Part shown: in pieces, positions 1-6,035 of the stretch
How positions within the stretch are numbered: the stretch's first letter is position 1
How the letters are laid out: every line of letters begins with the position of its first letter
Origin: Thermoproteota archaeon
GTDB taxonomy: Archaea > Thermoproteota > Thermoprotei_A > Sulfolobales > Pyrodictiaceae
Length of the DNA stretch: 6,290 nt
Assembly (NCBI GenBank): GCA_013153105.1
Contig: JAADFC010000061.1
Location: forward strand, 1 to 6,290
Direction: 5' to 3'
Made by a program: the position numbers and the translations under genes
The notes under the pieces: generated by a model
The model's input: the letters and a program-made list of their open reading frames with translations, nothing else
What the model was told of the DNA's origin: nothing
The model's database searches: none

Positions 1-2164
1 GCCCCCCGAGATAGTCCAGCAGGCTTCTACCTCTACCCTTACCCCCACCGCCCCGCCTCGACGCCCGAGGCGCGCCGGCGGCTGCGGCGGAAGCCTGCTC
101 GGCACCCCGCCTGCCGAGGCCTCGGAGGAGCCTCTGCAAGCCGTCGGGGCCGAGCCTGGCTACATCCTCGGCTGTGCGGACGCCGGACTGGTAGAGGATG
201 CGCGCCCTAACCCTACCTATACCAGGCAGCTTCACAAGCTCGACGAGCTCCTCCGCAACCCCGTACTTGACCATCCAGCGTAGGGCCTCTATCCTCCCAG
301 CCAGAGGGTGGCCCTGCAGCCGGGCAACCTCCCGGAGCGCGTAGACCAGCCACTCCGCCGCCTCAACCACCGCCCGAAGGTCGCCGGGCTCAATGCCGTA
401 CTTAGCCAGCAGCTCCTCCTCGGGGAGTTCGCTCACCCAGTCGACGAGCATGTCAACAGTATAGAGAGCCTGGGCGGCCACAGCTAGGTCGTAGTTGTCG
501 TAGTCGGAGAAGCCTAGACTTGCAAGCTCCTCCTCCGCCTCCTCCATGTAGGAGGAGCCCCTCGGCGGCCTCAGGAGCACCGAGTCGCTGTTCCAGAGTG
601 CTAGGAAGAGCAGCCGGTGCACATCGAAGCGCTCCACGCGGCGCAGGCCGGTGTACATACGGTGGACCGTTATAGGGTCCACGTAGAGCTGCGCGGCCCT
701 ACGCCCGAGGGCGGTCGCCTCGAAGACGCCGCCGTCGAGCCGCAGGAGCCCCATCTCCTCAAGCTGGCCAGCCACCCTCTTAACGTGGAACAGGAGGTCC
801 CCCCGCTTGGAGGCGTAGAGGGTCCTGTTGAGAACAGCGAGCAGCTCCTCGGGGTACATGGCGCCCTCGGAGGCCACTATGGCCAGCACCTGGCTCCGGA
901 GGGCCTTCTCGCTTGCAAGCATAGACTCGACGGGCTCGGGCTCGCCGTTAACGTAGTGTATCAGGGCGTTCCAGAACTGCTCCTCCCCCCTGGCAACGAT
1001 TACCGCCTCGCCTCTCTCGTCCAGCCCCGGCCTCCCGGCGCGGCCGGCGAGCTGCTTGTACTCCGACACCCTGATAGCCTCGCTTCTGCCCCTACGGAAC
1101 CTGTACAGGCTGTCCACCACAACCCTCCGCGCGGGCAGGTTGACCCCGGCGGCGAGCGTGGTTGTGGCAACCAGGACGTCCACGAGCCTCTCCCTGAAGA
1201 GCCTCTCTATAGCTTCCCTCTGGTAGGAGGCCAGCCCCGCGTGGTGGAAGGCGACGCCACGGCCGGCGAGGGAGAGGAGGCGCTCGTTCAGCCTGCGGTG
1301 CTCCTGGAGGCTGAGAGCCTCGTAGAGCCACCCCGGCAGCTCACGCCGCTCCAGCGCCCGCGAAGAGGCCAGCCGCTCGGCGAGCTCCTCCGCCCTCCTC
1401 CTGGACTGGACGAAGACTATCGCCTGGCCCCCATCCCTCACCGTGTCGAGGGCGGCGTCGAGGGCTTCGACGCCGGTCACCCTCCTAACGCTGCTCCGCT
1501 CCGCGTCCCGCCACGTTATCTCGCCGCGGTAGAGCACGCCCTCCCGGAGCGGCACGGGCCTCCACTCGGAGACCACCAGCTCCGCCCCCAGCCACTCCGC
1601 TATCTCCCCCGCGTTAGGCACGGTGGCGCTCATAGCCACTATCTGCGTCGAAGCCCCGCTGCGGGCCAGGAAGCGGGCCAACGCGGCCTCGAGGGTAGGC
1701 CCCCTCCCCGGGTCGCCGACGTAGTGAACCTCGTCTACAACCAGAACATCTACCGAATAGAGCCAAGACGCCCCGTGGCGGAGTAGGGAGTCGAACTTCT
1801 CGTAGGTCAGGAGCGCCGCGTCAGCATCGGCGAGCCAGGGCTCAACACGGTCGTAGTCCCCCGTGGCCACCGCGACGCGGGCCCCGAGACCCTCGCCGAG
1901 CAGCCTCCGCCACTCCCTAGCCCTCTCGTAGACGAGGCTGCGCAGCGGAGCCAGGTAGACAGCCCGCCCCCCGCCGGCCACAGCCCTCAGCGCGGCCAGA
2001 AGCCCGATGAGACTCTTACCGCTCCCCGTCGGCGAGGAGACGACGAGGCTCCGGCCGCGGAGCAACCCCGCCCGGACGGCGGCCTCCTGCGGCGGGAAGA
2101 GCCTGTGGTACCCAGCCTCGGCCAGTACCCTCCTAGCGGGCTCCGGCAGCTCCAGCTGCTCCAC
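1..2164 (-). CDS. hel308: Hel308/Hjm-type superfamily 2 DNA helicase (C-terminus cut by window edge)
   Basis: ATP-dependent 3'-5' DNA helicase of the archaeal Hel308 (Hjm) family, which acts at stalled forks and in recombination repair in the cytoplasm. An open frame of 721 codons runs from GTG at 2164 to the window edge with no stop. Visible motifs: Q-motif-like FPPQ (23-26), Walker A SPTGSGKS (44-51), YEKFDSLLRH (121-130, a Hel308 hallmark), Walker B DEVH (144-147; the family usually has DEIH), SAT (179-181), FHHAGL (306-311), TTTLAAGVNLPA (334-345) and motif VI QLAGRAGRPG (371-380). A winged helix (about 395-495), a ratchet domain (about 496-635) and a helix-hairpin-helix, LPGIGRVRARILY (646-658), follow. 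Families members are about 700-750 residues, so little is missing. I chose this GTG because VEQLELPEPARRVL matches the usual family N-terminus and no other usual start codon lies in frame back to the preceding stop. A G-rich ribosome-site candidate lies about 15 nt upstream, which is long. The gene follows the PP-loop gene by 45 bp and is probably cotranscribed with it. The tail is an Ala/Gly/Arg linker ending in SLLDYLGG. Confidence 0.95.
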   Translation of the reverse strand, partial: MEQLELPEPARRVLAEAGYHRLFPPQEAAVRAGLLRGRSLVVSSPTGSGKSLIGLLAALRAVAGGGRAVYLAPLRSLVYERAREWRRLLGEGLGARVAVATGDYDRVEPWLADADAALLTYEKFDSLLRHGASWLYSVDVLVVDEVHYVGDPGRGPTLEAALARFLARSGASTQIVAMSATVPNAGEIAEWLGAELVVSEWRPVPLREGVLYRGEITWRDAERSSVRRVTGVEALDAALDTVRDGGQAIVFVQSRRRAEELAERLASSRALERRELPGWLYEALSLQEHRRLNERLLSLAGRGVAFHHAGLASYQREAIERLFRERLVDVLVATTTLAAGVNLPARRVVVDSLYRFRRGRSEAIRVSEYKQLAGRAGRPGLDERGEAVIVARGEEQFWNALIHYVNGEPEPVESMLASEKALRSQVLAIVASEGAMYPEELLAVLNRTLYASKRGDLLFHVKRVAGQLEEMGLLRLDGGVFEATALGRRAAQLYVDPITVHRMYTGLRRVERFDVHRLLFLALWNSDSVLLRPPRGSSYMEEAEEELASLGFSDYDNYDLAVAAQALYTVDMLVDWVSELPEEELLAKYGIEPGDLRAVVEAAEWLVYALREVARLQGHPLAGRIEALRWMVKYGVAEELVELVKLPGIGRVRARILYQSGVRTAEDVARLGPDGLQRLLRGLGRRGAEQASAAAAGAPRASRRGGGGKGRGRSLLDYLGG

Positions 2165-2179
2165 TAGCGAGGGAGTGCA

Positions 2180-2200
2180 CCCTCCCCCTCCCCAGCCCCC
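2180..2200 (-). other. G-rich tract with G-quadruplex potential before the helicase start
   Basis: On the minus strand the gap between the two genes contains four G runs of five, four, five and three bases, separated by CT, A and A. This satisfies the usual G3+N1-7 quadruplex pattern. It ends 15 nt before the helicase GTG, so it could be part of the leader of a bicistronic transcript and overlaps the only purine-rich ribosome-site candidate. Folding is inferred and not demonstrated. The whole window is GC-rich, which raises the chance of such a run. Confidence 0.5.
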
Positions 2201-2211
2201 GGGCAGGGGCT
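2194..2211 (-). repeat. Short GC hairpin at the stop codon of the PP-loop gene
   Basis: On the minus strand AGCCCC, starting inside the TAG stop, is followed after six bases by GGGGCT, a perfect 6-bp inverted repeat. No T tract follows, so it does not look like a crenarchaeal terminator. It shares bases with the G-run tract, so hairpin and quadruplex would be mutually exclusive folds. It may be only a by-product of high GC. Confidence 0.35.
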
Positions 2212-3610
2212 ATATGCTGCAGCCGCAGTCGCCGTCCACGCCGCCGCCGTGGCCGCTGCGGCGTAGACGGTGGGATACGAACATCCTGAAGATACGGCTG
2301 CGCATAAGCTTCATGTAGAGGTCGAAGCTGCTCGTCATAGCGTACAGCTCCCAGTTCCTCAGGGCGGGACACATGTAGCAGCCTATCCGGTAGAACCCGT
2401 ACTCGTACATCGGGTTCAGCGGTAGCCCCCGGGAGAGAATGTAGAGCTGCACGTGCACGCCCCCCCACGGCTTGAGGGGCGCAGCCACCGTGAGCTCCTC
2501 CCGCGTACCAGGCCTCACCGGGGGCCGGTCGCTCCTCCGCGGCGACTCCGCATCCCGGTCCCCGACGACGATGAGGGTGCGCCCCTCCGCCAGCCTGGCT
2601 ATAGTCGACTCTATAGCCTCAATCTTCAGCCCCGTACACCACCTGTTCTCGTGGCTAGGCATGGGGGCGCCCTCCAAGAGCTTACGGTCAATACCCGCAT
2701 ACGCCACCTTGTACTCCACGCCCAGCTTTCGAGCCACGGACTCGACGTAGCTCCTCGACGCGGGGAACTCGACCCCAGTATCGCCATACACCACCTTCAC
2801 GCGGTCCCTGCCGAAAGCCTCCAATGCCAGGAGAAGCGCGGCCGTACTATCCTTCCCACCGCTCCAGGGCACCACTATAGTGTCGAACTCCTCGCCAACC
2901 CTCCGCAGCCACTCCCTAGAAGCCCTCGCGTATGCTTCGATGACACCCTTGTTAACCCCAACCATTGAGTCCAGATCGACATCGACAGGCTCCCCACCCA
3001 CAACCTCAGCCTTAGGACGCAGCCCCTCGTCGCCAACCACGAGCCGCGCCCGGACCCTAGGCCCGTTGTAGACCAGGTGAAGCCCCCCAGAGGCCCTCAC
3101 AACCAGGGGGTTACGCCCCACCCGGCCCCCAGCGAGCCTGGCCACCAGCCTGTTGAAGCGGCCCACGCCAATGAACGACTCGTAGCTCGGCTCAATGGAG
3201 AACCCCTCCAGCGGCTCCCCCCTACCATCAAACCTGTAGACACCCCCGCCCCACGCCGCCCTCAGCCGCAGCCGTGCACGCGCCCTCAGGGTCTCGAGGT
3301 AGAGCATCTCGAGCCTCGCATTCCTCACCCTGGCCCGCGGCACCACATGAACCACAGCGTTGAGCGGAAGCTCGGCCTCGACAGCAGCCGCCTTGGACGC
3401 GTCCTCCCTGCCAAGGAGGACTATGTAGAACCCCGGAGCCCCCTCGACTATCGACCTAGCAGCCTCGGCCATGGCCTCCGCGCTGCGCACGCCCCCCAGC
3501 GTGTAGACCCGGAGCCCCCAGCCCCGGTAGAACCTCTCAGCCATAGCCTCCACAGCAGCAGCATCCTTGCGGCTCCGGACGATGACGGAGAGCACCACAG
3601 CAGCCCGCAC
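2210..3610 (-). CDS. PP-loop ATP pyrophosphatase / PAPS-reductase-family protein with unknown N-terminal extension
   Basis: A 466-residue cytoplasmic protein. Residues 245-417 carry the adenine-nucleotide alpha-hydrolase fold of PAPS/APS reductases: PP-loop SGGKDST (250-256), GDTGVEFP (276-283), WCTGLKIEAI (324-333), GDRDAESPRR (350-359), PLKPW (378-382), then LPLNPMYEYG (396-405) and RIGCYMCP (408-415). The family activates a substrate at the expense of ATP or reduces an adenylyl sulfate; the substrate here is unknown. C325 with C411 and C414 resembles the reductase cluster site, except that the first Cys of the usual CC pair is Trp324. The tail ends GDCGCSI, giving possible extra ligands C462 and C464. 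Residues 1-115 look alpha/beta (alternating hydrophobic strands and helices), and 121-210 look beta-rich; I recognise neither. The start is GTG at 3610 with GGAG 7 nt upstream. A weak AT-richer patch sits at about -26. It is divergent from a paralogue and 45 bp upstream of the helicase. It could be a tRNA or cofactor thiolase, or a true reductase; fold assignment is strong, function is not. Confidence 0.88.
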   Translation of the reverse strand: MRAAVVLSVIVRSRKDAAAVEAMAERFYRGWGLRVYTLGGVRSAEAMAEAARSIVEGAPGFYIVLLGREDASKAAAVEAELPLNAVVHVVPRARVRNARLEMLYLETLRARARLRLRAAWGGGVYRFDGRGEPLEGFSIEPSYESFIGVGRFNRLVARLAGGRVGRNPLVVRASGGLHLVYNGPRVRARLVVGDEGLRPKAEVVGGEPVDVDLDSMVGVNKGVIEAYARASREWLRRVGEEFDTIVVPWSGGKDSTAALLLALEAFGRDRVKVVYGDTGVEFPASRSYVESVARKLGVEYKVAYAGIDRKLLEGAPMPSHENRWCTGLKIEAIESTIARLAEGRTLIVVGDRDAESPRRSDRPPVRPGTREELTVAAPLKPWGGVHVQLYILSRGLPLNPMYEYGFYRIGCYMCPALRNWELYAMTSSFDLYMKLMRSRIFRMFVSHRLRRSGHGGGVDGDCGCSI

Positions 3611-3736
3611 CCTATAGCTCCGGCAACCTCCACTAACTGGAGAGCCGGCCTCCAGCCCCGGCTATGTGGCCAGCGCCGCAGCCTATACCGGCGCCCGGCT
3701 CTCGCCTCGAGGGCTCGCGGGCAGGGTGCTGAAGTC
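3611..3736. promoter_or_regulatory. Divergent control region between the two PP-loop paralogues
   Basis: This 126-bp stretch separates two divergent GTG starts and must hold both promoters. For the plus-strand gene, CTATAC (3683-3688) is a plausible TATA element about 50 bp before the start, and AGGGTG (3723-3728) sits 8 nt before GTG as a ribosome site. For the minus-strand gene, GGAG (on that strand, 3618-3621) sits 7 nt before GTG. A weak AT-richer patch at 3633-3638 falls about 26 nt upstream, the expected spacing for a leaderless message. No BRE is convincing, and the promoter calls are tentative. Confidence 0.45.
3637..3655. repeat. 19-bp near-perfect inverted repeat, candidate operator
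   Basis: CTGGAG (3637-3642) is matched by CTCCAG (3650-3655). The 7-bp spacer contains the palindrome GCCGGC (3644-3649), one half-base off centre. It lies in the divergent control region, next to the weak promoter patch of the minus-strand gene, where a dimeric repressor could affect one or both genes. Six-base arms of this composition can occur by chance in GC-rich DNA. Confidence 0.35.
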
Positions 3737-4978
3737 GTGACGGAGCTGTATCCGCTGCTCGACGGCTCTGGGAGGCTGAGAGGCGTCATCGGCACGGGGG
3801 GCGACGCGACGAAGGTGTGCAGCCTGGAGGGAGGCTGCCGCTACTACCTCTGGATGACCGTAGCTGAGGCCTGGGATGTGACGGGAATGCTTGACCGGCG
3901 CGGGGCGCTCCGCCTGAAGGGTGAGGGCGGCCTCGGCTTCGCCCCCGTAGCCTCGTGGGTCCTCTCGCCTCCCTACGTTCATGCTAGGGCGGTCGGCGAC
4001 CTCGACGAGTATGCTAGGTGGCTGGCGCGGCTGGTTGGCCGGGAACTCAGGGGGCGCCGGGTTCTCCTCGGGTTCAGCGGCGGTAAGGACTCCGTGGCGG
4101 CGCTGTTGACGCTCCTCAAGCTCCAGGAGTATGTGAGCTTCCGGCTCCACGTGGTCTATATTCATATCCCGTTCCTCGAGGCTCCGAGGAACATAGAGTT
4201 CGTCGAGAGGGTCGCGTCGAAGACGGGTGTCGAGATAGAGATACTATCGGCTCCCAGGAGGGATATGAAGACGCTGCTCAAGTGGAAAGGCATGCCCCGC
4301 CGCGGCTACCGCTACTGCACAGTGTACAAGGCGAAGCCCATGAGGAGGATGAGGAAGGAGGACCCCAGGCTCGTGGAGGTCATAGGCGACAGGCTGACCG
4401 AGTCTCCCAAGAGGTTCGAGCGGCTCTCCAAGGCGGCTGCGGCCAGGGTGGTGTTGGCGGGGAGGAAGTTCCGGCCAACCTACCTCTTCACGCTGCTAGA
4501 CGTTGTCAGCATAGTCCGCCGCTCCGGGCTAATCCACCCGGATTACCTGGAGGGCCTCCCAAGGGTCGCCTGCAGCCTCTGCCCCTACAAGGCGCTCTAC
4601 GAGTTCTACACCCTCCCCGCGCTCGAGGACGAGGCCCTGATAGAGAAGGTGCTCGAGAAGATGTGGAGGAAATGGTACCAGTGGACGAGCCTCGAAGTCT
4701 TCCGGGAGCAGCGCCTCTGGCGCTTCAGCGCCCTTGCCGCTAAGCCGCTGCTCTACGCGAAGCAGCTGCTCGCAGCCCGCGGGCAGCAGCCCTCTGGGGG
4801 GCTGCAGGCGTGGAGCGTGGTGGAGGCCTACCGGCGCGTGTGGACCGGCCCCGAGCCCCGGGCGCCGGTGGCGGAGGAGCCTTGGGCTATAGGCGAGGCT
4901 GCGGCGAGGGCGTACCGGCGGGGGCTCCCCCTGGCCCTCCTCGAGGAGGACAGCCTCGCAGCTACCCCCGGACCATGA
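3737..4978 (+). CDS. Diverged PP-loop ATP pyrophosphatase, paralogue of the neighbouring gene
   Basis: A 413-residue cytoplasmic protein of the PP-loop/PAPS-reductase superfamily. Core motifs: GFSGGKDSVAALL (112-124), YCTVYKAKP (193-201), GDRLTESPKRF (217-227) and ACSLCP (278-283). They match the divergent neighbour in order (SGGKDS, CT...K, GDRxxESP, CxxC), so the two are paralogues. Differences: the neighbour's GDTGVEFP is replaced by HIPFLEAP (143-150), and its PLKPW is replaced by a stretch around RPTYLF (246-251), so the substrate or partner has probably changed. The N-terminus (1-110) is much shorter than the neighbour's and carries C28 and C34 (CX5C). The C-terminus (about 296-413) is a largely helical extension I do not recognise. 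The start is GTG at 3737, with AGGGTG 8 nt upstream. The frame stays open leftward to 3077, but that stretch is antisense to the neighbour and rejected as coding. The stop overlaps the channel gene by 17 bp. ATP-dependent sulfur or nucleotide chemistry is inferred; the substrate is unknown. Confidence 0.87.
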   Translation: MTELYPLLDGSGRLRGVIGTGGDATKVCSLEGGCRYYLWMTVAEAWDVTGMLDRRGALRLKGEGGLGFAPVASWVLSPPYVHARAVGDLDEYARWLARLVGRELRGRRVLLGFSGGKDSVAALLTLLKLQEYVSFRLHVVYIHIPFLEAPRNIEFVERVASKTGVEIEILSAPRRDMKTLLKWKGMPRRGYRYCTVYKAKPMRRMRKEDPRLVEVIGDRLTESPKRFERLSKAAAARVVLAGRKFRPTYLFTLLDVVSIVRRSGLIHPDYLEGLPRVACSLCPYKALYEFYTLPALEDEALIEKVLEKMWRKWYQWTSLEVFREQRLWRFSALAAKPLLYAKQLLAARGQQPSGGLQAWSVVEAYRRVWTGPEPRAPVAEEPWAIGEAAARAYRRGLPLALLEEDSLAATPGP

Positions 4979-5948
4979 CCAGCAGCTTGGCACCCTCGGG
5001 TATCCTGTAGCCGCAGCCGGGGAGACCCTCCAGCCTGCCGCCCGGCTCGACCACTGCTAGCAGCAGCTCGCCCCTCTCCTCCAGCAGCCTCTTGACGGCC
5101 TCGCAGTAGTCCACGCCCTCCAGCCCGGCGGCGGGCTTCTCCACCACGTCGAGCCTGCCGCGGGAGGCGCTGGCCAGGTCTACTATCAGCTCGGGCACGC
5201 TCGGCTCGTAGATGTAGCTGGCCGCCAGCATCGACACTATACTGGCTGGGACCACCCTGTCGGCCCCCGCCTCGGCCACTATCTCGGCGTTCTCCTCGTC
5301 CACCACAACGGCGACAATCCTAGCTTTCCGGTTGAGCCTCCTAGCGTGGAGGACGGCGAGCACCGTCCTCGAGTCGTCCAGCAGGTCGACTATGATGCTC
5401 TCCGCCCCATCCACCCCCGCCTTTCCCCGGAGGACCTCCCGGTCTAGAACGTCGCCCCTGACCACGTCCACCCTCTCGCCCAGCTCGAGCGGCGCCTCGG
5501 GGTCCACGACGACTATAGGCTTGCCCGGCACGCTCCTCCGCAGCTCGTCCACCAGGGGCTTGGTGAGCGGGCTATAGCCCAGCACCACTATGTGGCCGCG
5601 GTGGCGCACCTCCCCGAGCCCGAGCGCCCTGCGGGCTGCAGCCTCTACCAGGCCCTCAGCCGCGACGCCCACTATCGCGGTGAACGATGCTATGCCTGCT
5701 ACAGCAACCACGAACGCTACCGCCCTGCCGAGCGGCGTCTCGGGGTATATGTCGCCGTAGCCTATTGTTGTGGCGGTGATGAACGCCCAGTAGACGGAGT
5801 CTAGGAGGCCCAGCCCGCGCTCCCTGCCCTCCGCGAGGTAGAAGAGGACGCCCCCGCCGACGATGACGGAGGCCAGCACGGCGAGGACGGCCGCGACAGC
5901 CCTAACCCTACGGCTCCCCACGGCCGCAGGCACCACCCCTGCAAACAC
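4962..5948 (-). CDS. MthK-like two-transmembrane potassium channel with RCK (TrkA-N/TrkA-C) domain
   Basis: A 328-residue inner-membrane K+ channel, expected to assemble as a tetramer with a cytoplasmic gating ring. Order: a basic N-terminus (R13, R14, R16), TM1 (about 17-38), pore helix (about 50-60), selectivity filter TTIGYGD (60-66), TM2 (about 74-98) with the hinge glycine G85, RCK_N (about 118-238, beginning GHIVVLGYSPLT, and lacking the GxGxxG of TrkA as MthK also does) and RCK_C (about 262-328). The length fits MthK (about 336). There is no voltage sensor. Aligned by eye with MthK from memory, Ca2+ ligand D184 is kept as D188, but E210 and E212 fall on V214 and V216. GTG 5948 is the start given; GTG 5921 (residue 10) is an alternative, with GGGGTGG 9-11 nt upstream and the basic residues still kept. 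The gene is divergent from the right-hand partial gene and convergent with the PP-loop gene. It probably does K+ homeostasis. Family certain, ligand unknown. Confidence 0.93.
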   Translation of the reverse strand: MFAGVVPAAVGSRRVRAVAAVLAVLASVIVGGGVLFYLAEGRERGLGLLDSVYWAFITATTIGYGDIYPETPLGRAVAFVVAVAGIASFTAIVGVAAEGLVEAAARRALGLGEVRHRGHIVVLGYSPLTKPLVDELRRSVPGKPIVVVDPEAPLELGERVDVVRGDVLDREVLRGKAGVDGAESIIVDLLDDSRTVLAVLHARRLNRKARIVAVVVDEENAEIVAEAGADRVVPASIVSMLAASYIYEPSVPELIVDLASASRGRLDVVEKPAAGLEGVDYCEAVKRLLEERGELLLAVVEPGGRLEGLPGCGYRIPEGAKLLVMVRG

Positions 5949-6035
5949 TGGATGAGCGTCAAGCCGGCCACCCCCGAGCCCCTATAGCCCTTCAGGCGCT
6001 TGCCGCCGCGCACCGCCCCTGGGGGTGCCAGCGGC
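5949..6035. promoter_or_regulatory. Divergent promoter region with shared CTATAG
   Basis: This 87-bp gap lies between two divergent GTG starts. Its clearest AT-containing element is the palindrome CTATAG at 5982-5987, which reads the same on both strands. For the channel gene it is about 36 nt before GTG 5948, implying a leader of about 10 nt, or about 37 nt if GTG 5921 is used. For the right-hand gene it is about 50 nt upstream, with GGGGGTG (6021-6027) as the ribosome site. One element may serve both directions. CTATAG also arises from Ile-Gly codons elsewhere, so this is tentative. Confidence 0.35.

Noticed and set aside
617..1786. A 389-codon open frame on the plus strand
   Set aside because: It lies wholly antisense to the Hel308 helicase, whose motifs are intact throughout. 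Its product is Pro/Leu/Arg/His-rich without domains, the expected shadow in GC-rich DNA.
2194..2211. Hairpin read as a transcription terminator between the PP-loop gene and helicase
   Set aside because: No T tract follows, and the gap is only 45 bp with both genes co-directional, so a shared transcript is more likely.
2007..2468. Open frames overlapping the helicase start and PP-loop gene end on both strands
   Set aside because: Low-complexity products in frames that conflict with two genes having clear motifs.
2210..4978. Assignment of the PP-loop pair to a Dnd-type DNA phosphorothioation system
   Set aside because: The PAPS-reductase fold is shared, but no DndA/IscS, DndB, DndD, DndE or restriction partner is in the window.
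4529..4993. A 154-codon minus-strand frame
   Set aside because: Antisense to the C-terminal part of the plus-strand PP-loop gene, including its CxxC motif; no domain seen.
5607..5609. Internal GTG at the channel linker as a start for a free RCK subunit, as MthK has at Met107
   Set aside because: A GGGGAGGTG is present, but the GTG is its own end, so there is no spacing, and later GTG codons are too far from it.
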